From IMG/VR virus record IMGVR_UViG_3300025617_000045, positions 1 through 41,867 of that record: 41,867 nucleotides of DNA. One strand, 5' to 3'. Source of the DNA: a virus. The translations under genes and the position numbers were made by a program. The notes beneath the pieces were generated by a model, which had not been told where the DNA came from, did no database searches, and worked only from the letters and a program-made list of their open reading frames with translations. Positions 18,301-26,287 of the stretch are shown piece after piece. Each line of letters opens with the position of its first letter. The stretch's first letter is position 1.

Positions 18301-21300
18301 CTTTGCCATTTGTGCAACTAGCAAGCTAGCGGAAGCAAGACCGCTAGCATCTGTGGATGCAATATCCTGAATAGTTTCTCCAACACCAGCTATTGCAGCG
18401 TTATACTCATCAATAGTAATTAGGCCATCATTCATTTGCTGGTTAGCATCTAGGATCAGGGAGGAGAGGGCTCCAGCGGCAAGCAGTCTGTCCGCTTCTG
18501 TCTCTGAGTCTCCTACGCTTCCGATGTATCCAGAAACACCACCTCCAGCGGTTGTGGAGGCTCCAGCTATAACTCTTTCTTCTGATATGTTCTTTGTTGA
18601 GTTAGCAAAAGCATCTGCGTATGAACGGGCAGCCTCGGCAGCAGAATCTTCTGCCGTTGCAATTGATATGCTACTAAAGTCTAGGTTTACGTCTGTGCGA
18701 CCAGCCTCTACAAGCAGGGCATTTACAATTCCTGCAATCGCCTCTTCCGATGCCCCTGCTGTTTGCAAGGTTACCGCCATAGAGGTAAGGGCCTGCTCAG
18801 ATGCCTTGACAGAAGAGTCTTTGAGGGCGTCAATGGTTCCCTTAAATTCTTTCTTAAAGTCTTCACTATCTAGTAGCTGATCCTGAATTCCCTTGGCGGA
18901 CTCTTGAGTTTCTTGGTCTCCAGCCCTTGCCCCAGTACCCTCGGCACCAACACCACCAACTCCACCAAGCTGTCTTTCTTTGAGATCTGTTCCTAGAATT
19001 TCGTTTAGGGTGCTTAGCTTGTCTCCAGAAAGCTTCGCGGCATCTCCCAACCCTTCTACCTTTGCTTTTTGATCCTTCATTACCTTTGCAAGCAAAGCAA
19101 CGCCTCCAGCCAACAAGGCAAACCCAGCTATAACCGCCCCCACTGGTCCCAACAAGGCAAGGATTCCTCTAAACAGTCCGGCGGCTACAGACTTAATACC
19201 TGCAAAAGCTTTTGAAAGCATCGAACCAGATTTTGCTATTTTTACATTGGCTGCGGCCGTTACTCCAGCAGCTATCGAATCGTCTATCCTTGTTCCAATT
19301 GAAGCAATCGTTTCAGCATTAAGCATTTGCATTGCAAAAGTTAAACCGGTAATGGCGCTAGTCAGGGGGAACAGCTTGCCAGCTAGATCTCCAAGTGGGC
19401 CCTCTACCATAGATAGTCCACCAATCAAAGAGCTTATTCCGATACCGACTGTCCCCAGCATGTTTGACATACCGGCAAGATTTTTAGCTGCATTGCCAAC
19501 CCTTGTGCCAAATGAAGCGGTTGTTTTAGAAGCCTTAAGTATTTCTCCGTTAAGAATAGAGTAGTTTATTGGCTGGCCTGGTGTGGTTACCCCAGCTGTT
19601 TGAGCCCTGCCTTTTCCGCCCCTAGTCCCTGGTGTTGATCCTTCTGCTGGGAAGTTGTTAAAGCCACTAGTTGCTGACTGTGCAAGCTGCTGACCCGCCT
19701 GCTGAGCATCGTCAACCTGCCCCTCCATCCCAAGGATGGCGCCCCGACCAATATTTGCACCAACCTCTTCTGCAACTTTTGATGGAGATGCCTGTCTAGT
19801 AGCTTTCCTTGCCCCACTGGTAATTGATTTCTGTGCAGCTATGATTAGCTGAGCACCCAGTTTTTCAAAGTCTTGACCGGTAGAAGCAATTGCCTGCCTT
19901 GCAGAGTCACCAGCTATTGGGTTTTTTCTTCCCTTATAGGTTCTAGTTATAAAGGTAGAGGTATCTAAGCCAGCCTGCTTTCTTCTTGCTCGGGCGGGGT
20001 CGCTAGTTGCATAACTCTTCCCGGCCATAAATGCTCTTAGCCTGTCTGTGCCCTCTGCTGCAGGTGCCGCTCCAAACTCGTTTGCGGTCTCAATCATTCT
20101 TGCCTTTAGCAACATCCTTGCGTCACTGAGGGCTTGCTCTTCTGAAACCCCTTCCTGAATCTGTCTTGCATAAAGTTCTTCTGCTTGCTCAACTCGTCTT
20201 CCGGCCTCAATTTCTGCCTCGTCCTGAGCCATTCCTTCTTTTGCGACTAATCCAAAAGCAATAGCCTGTCTAGCTCTTTCTTTGTCAAAGGATAGCTTCG
20301 TTCTTGCTTGATCATTAGATTGTGACAAGACGATCCTGGCTTCTTGTGCTTCTGCAAGAAGCCTCTCGATTTCCTGAGTGTGTCTCTGATAAGACTCAGT
20401 GTTTTGACTTTTTGCCTGAAGCAAAACAGATTCTTGCTCGAAAAGCTCATCCATGTTTCCGTAAGCACCGGCAATCCCTGTTGCCTCGTACATGGCATTT
20501 CGTTCTGCAGTCTCTGGCACAGTTGTTCCACTAAAGGATGCCCCGCCTGCCATTAACAAATCTCCAGACTGGGTTAGCTCATGAAGCATTCCTTCAGTCT
20601 TGTCAATGGTAATACCCAGGCCGTCAGCATTTTCTGTAACCCTGTAGAGGGTTGTTTCAAAAGTGTATCCAAGATCAGCAAGTCTCTGGATTACGCTGGA
20701 AAGCTGTCTTGGGTCAAATCCAGCGACGTGAGATGCAACAGGAGAGCCTGTTCCTGTTGTAAGACCTTTGGCATATCCAGGAATAGAGCCATCGATCATG
20801 GCATTGATTAGTGGGCCGTATTTGTCTGCCATTGCAGCAGGGATTACCGCTTCACCAGGAGCCAGCATGGCTGGCTGAATGTCTCCAGCACCCTTTGGTC
20901 CTGGGACAGTTACAACGCCATCCTTATATCCAGGAACCTTTTTGCCTTTAGCAAATCCTGGTGCTGCAGAAGATGTTGTCCTCATTGGAATTCCCAAAGA
21001 GCTTCTCTGAGCGGCGACTAGTTTTTGATACTCTGTAGTCAGCCTCTGTACGGCGGTAGCCTCTGAGGTAAATGTTTGTGCTAGGTTAGCGTGAGACTGG
21101 TTTAGGGAAGATGCTACAGAAGCTGCCTCTAGCTGCTCCTGGCTCATATACTGAGTCTGCCCCGCCAGCTCTGTTGACTGTCCACGAAGCTTTTGGAATA
21201 CGGTTTGCAGCCCAAGGAACATCTTCATGATGTTTGCTATACCGTTAGCTAACAGACCCACAGTCATCAATAGGACTGGTCCAACTGCCCCTACAATACC

Positions 21301-22944
21301 CAGCAAGGCGACAATAAACCCTTTGGCACCATCATTAAGATTATTAAAAGCATTAAGAACCTTGGCCCCAAACTCAACTATTGGGGTTACAAGCTTTAGG
21401 AACGACTCTCCAATTGGAGCTAGTGCAGCCTGGAATTGCTCTACGGCAGATCTAAACTTCGTAGCCGCTGACTCTTCAACTCTTCCAAGCTCTTTGCTTG
21501 CCAGGGCTCCTAGCTCCGAAGCATTAGTATTGATTAACTCTAGAACTGTAGCTGCCTGGCTACCGTCGTCCATAATGTTATTAAACAGGGCAGACATTCT
21601 TGCGAACTGGAACTTACCAAAGAGTCTTTCGATCGCTCTTGATTTTTCCAGTGGGTCTAGCTGTTCGAGTGCTGCACCTAGGTCAAGAACTGTTTGTCTT
21701 AGATTGCCAGCATTGCTTTCAACAATGTTTACGACGTCAATGCCGTAGCCCATAAGCTCTTCTCTAGCTCTTGCCGTTGGGTTTACCAATCTACCAAGGG
21801 ATGTCTTCAGAGCGTTAGCACCCTGAGAGGCCTCGATGCCACCCTCACGCATTGCTGTCAGGAAGAAGGCTAAGTCTTCTACGTCTCCACCTAGCTGTGC
21901 GACAACGCTACCTGCTCTTGGGACAGCTTCGTTAAAGTCCTGAATAGATAGAATCGTCTGGTTTTCTGCAGCATTCAGGAAGTTAATCTTGCCAGTAAGA
22001 TCTTCTGCGGCAACGCCAAAAGCGTTAGTAAGTGATATAGTTGTATTCAGAGCTTCCTCTTGCTCCATACCACCCAAAACTGCAAGCCTTGTTGCCTCTG
22101 TAACCTGTGCAGTTAGGTCTGCCCCCATCATACCCATCTGGGCAACGCTAGCAGCTAGACCAATAGTCTTTTCTACTGCAACGCCAAACTTGGTAAACTC
22201 CAAGCCAAGATTCTTCATGTCATCGAAGGCTTCGTTTGCCTGCTGTGGTGTTGTGAATAGGTCTCCGTATACACGCTTGAATCTAATTGCTTGCTCTTCT
22301 AGATCCATAAAGGTTTTGGCAGCCAGACCACCGAAAATAGTCAAGGGGATTGTAAAACCAACCATGAGCTGACGACCAGCCCACTGAGTGTTTTTACCCC
22401 AGTTAAGAAGGTTGGTTGATCCCTGTCTTAGAAGCTGGTTAAGTATCTGTTGCTTCTGAGCTGCCATTGCAGTTCTAGTAGCAAGGTTGTCCATGTCTAG
22501 AGCAAGTGGTCTAACGGCAATAGCCTTAATAGCTCCGTTGGCATCACGGCCCATCTTAACGTACTGGGTCTGGATGGTCTTTACTCTTTCACGAGCAACC
22601 TTTTCAATAGTATCAAATTCACCTTTGAATAAGCTACCAAACTTTTTAGTGGATGCCCCCGCATAGCGGAAGGTCTGCCCCATAGTGAGCTTGTTCTTTT
22701 CAAGAGCATTTGTAAAAGATTCTGTTGTACTTTTGATTCTTGTCATGGAAGCAGAAAACTGGCCAGTAGCATTGATACTACTGACCAGCTCTTGCTGCAT
22801 ACCTGCCGCAGCAGCAGCGGCTTTGCCGCCGCCTCTTGCGATCTCAGCATTAAAAACAGATATTTGACGCTGAAGATTTTTCAGCTGAGCCAATGCCGCT
22901 GTGGCGTCAATATTAACGCCAATATTAGCCTGTACGTCAGCCAT
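15358..22944 (-). CDS. tail tape measure protein
   Basis: 2528 residues; sets tail length and is delivered with the DNA. The N-terminal part has coiled-coil character and matches the TP901-type tape measure core at about 200-500 (EEQAIRFKRVYGDLF, then LGGMEQEEALNTTISLTNAF). Hydrophobic segments lie at about 535-573, 1151-1215 and 1251-1290 and could insert into the host membrane. Two P-x-L-x-PGE-x-V boxes, common in tape measures, lie near residues 690 and 2455. Two repeats of about 71 residues lie around 1655-1822, and a long charged coiled coil fills about 1950-2350. At 0.15 nm per residue the tail would be about 380 nm. AAGGGAG precedes the ATG. No lysozyme or peptidase motif is seen. Confidence 0.97.
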   Translation of the reverse strand: MADVQANIGVNIDATAALAQLKNLQRQISVFNAEIARGGGKAAAAAAGMQQELVSSINATGQFSASMTRIKSTTESFTNALEKNKLTMGQTFRYAGASTKKFGSLFKGEFDTIEKVARERVKTIQTQYVKMGRDANGAIKAIAVRPLALDMDNLATRTAMAAQKQQILNQLLRQGSTNLLNWGKNTQWAGRQLMVGFTIPLTIFGGLAAKTFMDLEEQAIRFKRVYGDLFTTPQQANEAFDDMKNLGLEFTKFGVAVEKTIGLAASVAQMGMMGADLTAQVTEATRLAVLGGMEQEEALNTTISLTNAFGVAAEDLTGKINFLNAAENQTILSIQDFNEAVPRAGSVVAQLGGDVEDLAFFLTAMREGGIEASQGANALKTSLGRLVNPTARAREELMGYGIDVVNIVESNAGNLRQTVLDLGAALEQLDPLEKSRAIERLFGKFQFARMSALFNNIMDDGSQAATVLELINTNASELGALASKELGRVEESAATKFRSAVEQFQAALAPIGESFLKLVTPIVEFGAKVLNAFNNLNDGAKGFIVALLGIVGAVGPVLLMTVGLLANGIANIMKMFLGLQTVFQKLRGQSTELAGQTQYMSQEQLEAASVASSLNQSHANLAQTFTSEATAVQRLTTEYQKLVAAQRSSLGIPMRTTSSAAPGFAKGKKVPGYKDGVVTVPGPKGAGDIQPAMLAPGEAVIPAAMADKYGPLINAMIDGSIPGYAKGLTTGTGSPVASHVAGFDPRQLSSVIQRLADLGYTFETTLYRVTENADGLGITIDKTEGMLHELTQSGDLLMAGGASFSGTTVPETAERNAMYEATGIAGAYGNMDELFEQESVLLQAKSQNTESYQRHTQEIERLLAEAQEARIVLSQSNDQARTKLSFDKERARQAIAFGLVAKEGMAQDEAEIEAGRRVEQAEELYARQIQEGVSEEQALSDARMLLKARMIETANEFGAAPAAEGTDRLRAFMAGKSYATSDPARARRKQAGLDTSTFITRTYKGRKNPIAGDSARQAIASTGQDFEKLGAQLIIAAQKSITSGARKATRQASPSKVAEEVGANIGRGAILGMEGQVDDAQQAGQQLAQSATSGFNNFPAEGSTPGTRGGKGRAQTAGVTTPGQPINYSILNGEILKASKTTASFGTRVGNAAKNLAGMSNMLGTVGIGISSLIGGLSMVEGPLGDLAGKLFPLTSAITGLTFAMQMLNAETIASIGTRIDDSIAAGVTAAANVKIAKSGSMLSKAFAGIKSVAAGLFRGILALLGPVGAVIAGFALLAGGVALLAKVMKDQKAKVEGLGDAAKLSGDKLSTLNEILGTDLKERQLGGVGGVGAEGTGARAGDQETQESAKGIQDQLLDSEDFKKEFKGTIDALKDSSVKASEQALTSMAVTLQTAGASEEAIAGIVNALLVEAGRTDVNLDFSSISIATAEDSAAEAARSYADAFANSTKNISEERVIAGASTTAGGGVSGYIGSVGDSETEADRLLAAGALSSLILDANQQMNDGLITIDEYNAAIAGVGETIQDIASTDASGLASASLLVAQMAKDMEAAGFEGIGADVQEFLDFNTAGGLDAASTVMSARAAGTNVTEGQMNLLRAGSAAGASSKEIEQANNVITAIEKKTARLKEQAEAQKEVDDAVESTENFVSEAEKQNEELQNQIDTYDEVSDAISSNNEIQDKAAFAQKIAADETLRQQWASAQLVDQQNGNTLATESFIAAMQEQSTLQDQINAQQAEADLESRISTMQEQVSTYEAATAATAGLVEQEEGQAIAYQISADAALSEAFAIAQSTDAKNGNSDATDALILKLKEEADLRAEIGELEGNPSVTRRSGGGGSTPTSFLDKTVKSLRNVSSAQTKVTKGFKSSLSAIVAFGKTGARSVRGLSSQLRNAGASEGFAEQLLGMDPDEWEKQKKQLFNFDAMGNITGMTAAGQAVQDALNVVEIGNFIDEQENITASVGNQITALDRLTAAGASYEVAYNAVKNTAFAAAIATAKSSAEIQAAAEAAMAAQAKMEELEKINEEEERKKRISEAVRDMNKEFSNQAKILDYINANRSKLSEAQIGSILSNKDLQNLVLEPNIDPKALEQALKNAQAQADMDVAVSIAKGEADVPMEDELSAIQDYFDKKEAVVNLQYDMKMADDNDLVKDAENQLAAIEYKLDDYNAELERISLKEDEINERYDKRSEALEEIADTNQKIAEQQQAQLDIADALSRGDIAAAAKAASELRAKQAADAQASQQDMLERSREAELGAVTGRTGMTRDQLEEQVKNLEQQMFEIEEGMLEPAQERIRLAELQRDLAIEQLELNGQSRQEFENVADKARLAYLNMEDLVDATKRFAALARFMETGEKDEDYFKAFPNDPANPANKKKPARRSSSGGGGGSAPAGKSGWVDTSTGKTLGQLAAEAGKHWTTFYNENRGLDSVLTPANGGLIKMAMGGLSMGSDTIPALLTPGEFVVRRPAVNKIGVDKLKDINNGTYSDSSVYNYNLAVNVKSDSDPNRIARAVMTQIKGVENQRIRGNKL

Positions 22945-22965
22945 TCAGTGTTGCTCCCTTATTTT

Positions 22966-23274
22966 TTAGCTAATAAGAGAATCTGTCAGTCTCACTCCAG
23001 ATGCCTCTTCAACAATTTGATATACCGTTGGTAGATCAAGAAGTTCTTCTAGTGCGTTGATGTCGTCTGCGATCTCTGGCTTGTACTGCTTCATAGCGAT
23101 CTGTACACACTCCATCAAAATGCCAATTGCTTTTTCGTTGTTGTCTGATGCTCCTTGGATACCTTCAAATTTTGACATAAAGGTTCTCAACAGAGAAATC
23201 TTTAGTGGTCTAATCTTAATCTTTGTTCCATCAACTAGAACGATCTCTTTTGCTTCATTTACTGTTGTTGCCAT
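22966..23274 (-). CDS. tail assembly chaperone, short paralogue
   Basis: 102 residues. It aligns along its whole length with the N-terminal half of the upstream 232-residue gene: both start MAT-V, then [I/N]xLVDGT-[K/E]-I, PLKI, L-x-x-FM, A-I-x-[I/V]-L-x-E-C, MKQ-x-[K/Y]-P-x-I, DLP-x-VY, and a final 'G-[V/I]-[R/K]-[L/I]'. It lacks the C-terminal domain of the long form. By position (just before the tape measure) and by this relation it corresponds to gpG-type chaperones. I see no slippery heptamer joining it to another reading frame. An extended -10 promoter lies in the gap upstream, so it may be transcribed separately. Confidence 0.8.
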   Translation of the reverse strand: MATTVNEAKEIVLVDGTKIKIRPLKISLLRTFMSKFEGIQGASDNNEKAIGILMECVQIAMKQYKPEIADDINALEELLDLPTVYQIVEEASGVRLTDSLIS

Positions 23275-23307
23275 TTTTATTCCTGTCTCCTTTTATTAGG
23301 CTACTAT

Positions 23308-23316
23308 ATTATAACA
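23308..23316 (-). promoter_or_regulatory. extended -10 promoter before the short chaperone gene
   Basis: Minus strand reads TGT-TATAAT at 23316-23308. A weak -35-like GTGACA lies 19 bases upstream, inside the end of the long chaperone gene. Transcription would begin near 23301 and give a leader of about 27 bases with a GGAG/AGGA ribosome binding site. Confidence 0.55.
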
Positions 23317-23327
23317 TAGAAGGGGTA

Positions 23328-24026
23328 TTACTTGTCACGCAAATCCTCGTAACCAAGCCCCATCCCAATACCAAAACCATTCTGCTGGGCCTTTACCCCT
23401 TGGAATGATGCTATGTCGTTTGGATTGTCTGTAGTACCACCACTAAACACTCTGGCTTTCATTTCTTCCCAAGCATTCTTATTTGATTGTCCAGACTCCT
23501 TATCAAGGTCTACCCCCTGGATTGCAGCCAAGAACTTCTTTTCTTGGTAGTCTAGCTCTCTACCTCTTTCAATGACCGCCAGCAGCTCTGACATGGTCAT
23601 AGAAATCTCTAGTGCTTCAAAGTTTTCCCAGGCACCGACAAGAAAAACCTCTGCCTCTAGCGATGCTAGATCTAAGTCTTTCCAGCTATTCTTGTCTTCT
23701 GACTCACCCTTTGCTTGCTTTTCAATGTTATTTTTGCTATCTTTAATCTTAATTCCAGCACAGATATCTAATAGCTTATAAACATTGGGCAGGTCCATCT
23801 GATCCTCTAGCTCTTCCCTTGTTTTTATTGTTGGGTAGAACTGTTTCATACACACTACTGCACACTCAGTAAGCACAGCTATTGCCTGATCATCGTTTTT
23901 AGTAAGCTGAATTAAATCAAACACATCCATAAACTCTCTTAAGTACTTAATCTTAAGAGGGGATGCCTCAATCTCTGTACCGTCAACAAGATTGATGTTG
24001 CCGAACTCATATACCCGCGTTGCCAT
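23328..24026 (-). CDS. tail assembly chaperone, long paralogue
   Basis: 232 residues. Residues 1-95 are the same domain as the downstream 102-residue gene. A charged linker (about 96-120) leads to a second, helical domain (ENFEALEISMTMSELLAVIE; ELDYQEKKFLAAIQGVDLD) of the kind normally reached only by frameshifting in gpG/gpGT pairs, and the C-terminus is glycine-rich (QQNGFGIGMGLGYEDLRDK). It therefore looks like a fixed 'GT' version made without frameshift. The ATG has no Shine-Dalgarno. An extended -10 (TGG-TACACT) ends six bases before it, so the transcript is probably leaderless, starting directly after the terminator of the major tail protein gene. Confidence 0.8.
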   Translation of the reverse strand: MATRVYEFGNINLVDGTEIEASPLKIKYLREFMDVFDLIQLTKNDDQAIAVLTECAVVCMKQFYPTIKTREELEDQMDLPNVYKLLDICAGIKIKDSKNNIEKQAKGESEDKNSWKDLDLASLEAEVFLVGAWENFEALEISMTMSELLAVIERGRELDYQEKKFLAAIQGVDLDKESGQSNKNAWEEMKARVFSGGTTDNPNDIASFQGVKAQQNGFGIGMGLGYEDLRDK

Positions 24027-24032
24027 ACAACA

Positions 24033-24041
24033 AGTGTACCA
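24033..24041 (-). promoter_or_regulatory. leaderless extended -10 promoter for the long chaperone gene
   Basis: TGG-TACACT at 24041-24033 is followed by six bases (TGTTGT) and the ATG at 24026. It directly follows the T-tract of the terminator, which leaves no room for a -35 box outside the stem. TACACT fits the relaxed TANNNT -10 of actinobacterial primary sigma factors. Confidence 0.5.
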
Positions 24042-24072
24042 AAAAAGTAATGCCCAGGCCGAAGCCTGGGCA
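24041..24072 (-). terminator. Rho-independent terminator after the major tail protein gene
   Basis: Minus-strand RNA forms a perfect nine-base-pair stem, TGCCCAGGC with GCCTGGGCA, capped by a TTCG tetraloop, followed by TTACTTTTTT. The stem lies about 22 bases after the stop codon of the major tail protein gene. The plus strand has no comparable T-run, so it acts leftwards. Confidence 0.9.
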
Positions 24073-24094
24073 CTACATTGTATTTAGTTAATAA

Positions 24095-24721
24095 CTACGA
24101 ACCAGCAGGAACGGTACGATCAACAATCTTACCGTAAGAAGCATCGTCGTTGGGGAGCAGACGGAACGAAACCTCAAACATTGTAGGTTCGTCACGCTTT
24201 GCGGATACTGTAACGTTCTCGATTGAGAGCGCACGGTAAGCCACATAGACTCGCTCTAGCTCGGACCCAATCGCACAGTCTCCGGTACCTGGACCAACTG
24301 CAACCATACCGCGCTCAACGGGACATTCTCCAATGTCACCAGCGGTTAGGTCGAGTGTGGGGTTACCGGAAACGGTGGTTAGATCGGCATCTTTACCAGC
24401 AATAGAGAAAAGCAAGTTCTCTAGAGTGGCTTCAGCAAATGCAGTGTTAAGGTTAACCTGCATACCTTGCTTGTATAGCTTAGCTACGTCGAGAAGCTGA
24501 TCTACCTGGACCTCGCCGAAGTCTGGCTGGAAGTTTAGTTCCAAACCATTCATCGTGTATCCAACGTTACGGAATGAAGCGTCATCAGACAGAGTTGATC
24601 TGTAGGATGTGCCATCCACATATGCTGGAAGGTCTACGTCAGTTAGCTCACCATCTTCGTACGTGAACAGTGCTGCTGCACCAACAATAATGTTGGCGCT
24701 AGAACCACGTGTATATGCCAT
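24095..24721 (-). CDS. major tail protein (tail tube)
   Basis: 208 residues, beta-rich. It sits between the tail terminator gene and the chaperone pair ahead of the tape measure, the standard place for the tube subunit. The N-terminus (AYTRGSSANIIVGAAALFTY) and the C-terminal strand pair (NVTVSAKRDEPTMFEVSFRL) fit tail-tube sandwiches. Its own extended -10 promoter, a leader of about 46 bases, a strong AGAAGAGGTGA ribosome binding site and a terminator just after the stop form a monocistronic, high-output unit, as expected for a protein needed in hundreds of copies. Confidence 0.85.
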   Translation of the reverse strand: MAYTRGSSANIIVGAAALFTYEDGELTDVDLPAYVDGTSYRSTLSDDASFRNVGYTMNGLELNFQPDFGEVQVDQLLDVAKLYKQGMQVNLNTAFAEATLENLLFSIAGKDADLTTVSGNPTLDLTAGDIGECPVERGMVAVGPGTGDCAIGSELERVYVAYRALSIENVTVSAKRDEPTMFEVSFRLLPNDDASYGKIVDRTVPAGS

Positions 24722-24773
24722 ATTTTTTCACCTCTTCTTTCTTAAGAAATTTAAGGCGCGTTTCCTCGGTATA

Positions 24774-24782
24774 AGTATATCA
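24774..24782 (-). promoter_or_regulatory. extended -10 promoter of the major tail protein gene
   Basis: Minus strand TGA-TATACT at 24782-24774, with a predicted start near 24767. The leader of about 46 bases contains a 12-base palindrome (TTTCTTAAGAAA, 24738-24749) just before the AGAGGTGA ribosome binding site. Confidence 0.55.
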
Positions 24783-24806
24783 CCCGTTTTAGAAATAGCT
24801 TTATTA

Positions 24807-25613
24807 TTAAGAAGACTTGTGCCAGCAGTACTCTATGATAACTTTGTTACCCGCGTAAGTTCTGGCTGTGCCAAAATCAATAATGTCTCTGGCCTCTTCC
24901 AGCTGGTAAATTTTTGTTTCATGAAAGTATGGCAAGAAGAAGTCTTTTCCGTTAAACCTCATGGTTGGGTGGCCTATGCCTACAGTAGGTGAGCCTTGGG
25001 CATCTCTTTCTGAAACGTCTACCCCGGTTTTTGCATAACTAACCTGATTGTTGGCGGGAACGTCAGTTACTGTGAAGGTTCCAGCAAATGTTGTAGGGGC
25101 ATTAGTCAGTGGGTTGGTTTCCTTCACGACAATGACATCCCCCACCTTGAATGGGTGACTTTCGCTTGTGGTCAATGTAGCCACATTGCTGGTTATTGAC
25201 TTTCTTGTAAAGCGAAGAGATTTTCTTGTGGCGTAGTCTCCAGGGCTAACCTCTAACTGATCTTTAATCCACAAGTTTAAATCTTCTGCCGACTCATCTC
25301 CGTCGTCTAAAAGATCGGCAACAGCTTGCACAGTTTCGATTAACGCATCAATTCCACCAGATGTTTTGTAGAAGTAATAAAGAAGCTGCTCTGTTCGTTT
25401 GTGAGGAAACGGACCTCTACGCATTCTAAACATTCTGTCGTATACGGCAAATGGCTCTTCTGCTGATTCTGGGAACTCTTCTGTAAACGTGTCAATGGTT
25501 GTTGGCTGGGTTGGGAAAAATCTCATATCTCCAGCAAAATAATCTGGTAGGTCAGAGGGAATTCTCTCTGCCAAATACTTATTAATAAAAACTGGTGGGT
25601 AGTCAATAGCCAT
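24807..25613 (-). CDS. probable tail terminator / tail completion protein
   Basis: 268 residues, just before the major tail protein gene, where the tail terminator usually lies. The N-terminal half is helical with a conserved-looking aromatic patch (EQLLYYFYKTSGG), as in tail terminators. Between about 140 and 205 a beta-rich insertion (IVVKETNPLTNAPTTFAGTF) looks like a small SH3- or Ig-type domain. The family usually has 130-150 residues, so the extra length is unusual. The ATG overlaps the previous stop (TAATG). Confidence 0.65.
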   Translation of the reverse strand: MAIDYPPVFINKYLAERIPSDLPDYFAGDMRFFPTQPTTIDTFTEEFPESAEEPFAVYDRMFRMRRGPFPHKRTEQLLYYFYKTSGGIDALIETVQAVADLLDDGDESAEDLNLWIKDQLEVSPGDYATRKSLRFTRKSITSNVATLTTSESHPFKVGDVIVVKETNPLTNAPTTFAGTFTVTDVPANNQVSYAKTGVDVSERDAQGSPTVGIGHPTMRFNGKDFFLPYFHETKIYQLEEARDIIDFGTARTYAGNKVIIEYCWHKSS

Positions 25614-26287
25614 TATCTAGCCGCCTTCGCTGCAATCCATCTGTAGCCTACGTCAAAGCCTTTAGATCTTCCGCCAGCTTTTGCCCTGGGAAGGTTCTGC
25701 TTAAATCCTACAGTGTTATTAATTATATCGGATATTCCACTTGTCTTTAGAAAAGACTGTCTCCAGTATGAATTAAAAAATGAGTCTACAGTTTCTTGAA
25801 AGCCACCAGTCGTTTCGCTTCCTCCAGGATTTGGATTTCTTACTGGAGCCTTGGTGAATACCTGCTCCCCGTCCTCTTCAAATACGAGAACATCAGACTT
25901 TCTAGGTCTAATTGTTACTGGGATTCCTTGCTCCATGATCCGAGCTTTATCATAGAATGGAACGTTGGAACCATCTCTAATGCTAGTAGACTGACTAAAT
26001 GTTGACTTAAAGGTTAGTCCAGCTCCAGTGGTGATGTAGTCTATGTCAAAAAGCCTGGCGTTTGGAGATCCAGACTCTGACCACTCGTAAACGTGATTAA
26101 GAACTGCCTCGTTTGCCCTGGCGTTTGAATCTATGTACTGATTTAGAAATTCTTTTGTCTTTTCTCCAATTGTTATGAGAAGCTCTTGCTTACCTGCCTT
26201 AGCACCGTCAACAAAGCCATTGGAGTATGCAATAATGCCACTCATTTCTTTTGCAAAGTCTGCTGTGTTAAAGTTAACCTTGATCAC
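25613..26287 (-). CDS. HK97 gp10-like head-tail / tail completion protein
   Basis: 224 residues. An N-terminal helix (FAKEMSGIIAYSNGFVDGAK) is followed by a segment with many charged and aromatic residues and a basic C-terminus (AKAGGRSKGFDVGYRWIAAK). Gene order (connector, stopper, this, terminator, tube) matches the HK97 gp10 position. The start is GTG at 26287, overlapping the preceding TGA. Confidence 0.6.
   Translation of the reverse strand: MIKVNFNTADFAKEMSGIIAYSNGFVDGAKAGKQELLITIGEKTKEFLNQYIDSNARANEAVLNHVYEWSESGSPNARLFDIDYITTGAGLTFKSTFSQSTSIRDGSNVPFYDKARIMEQGIPVTIRPRKSDVLVFEEDGEQVFTKAPVRNPNPGGSETTGGFQETVDSFFNSYWRQSFLKTSGISDIINNTVGFKQNLPRAKAGGRSKGFDVGYRWIAAKAAR

Noticed and set aside
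21227-21748. Plus-strand open frame of 173 residues within the tape measure
   Set aside because: Antisense shadow of a well-supported gene with no start signal.
22966-24026. Programmed frameshift between the tail chaperone genes
   Set aside because: No canonical slippery heptamer with overlapping frames was found, and the two genes are separated by a gap with its own promoter.
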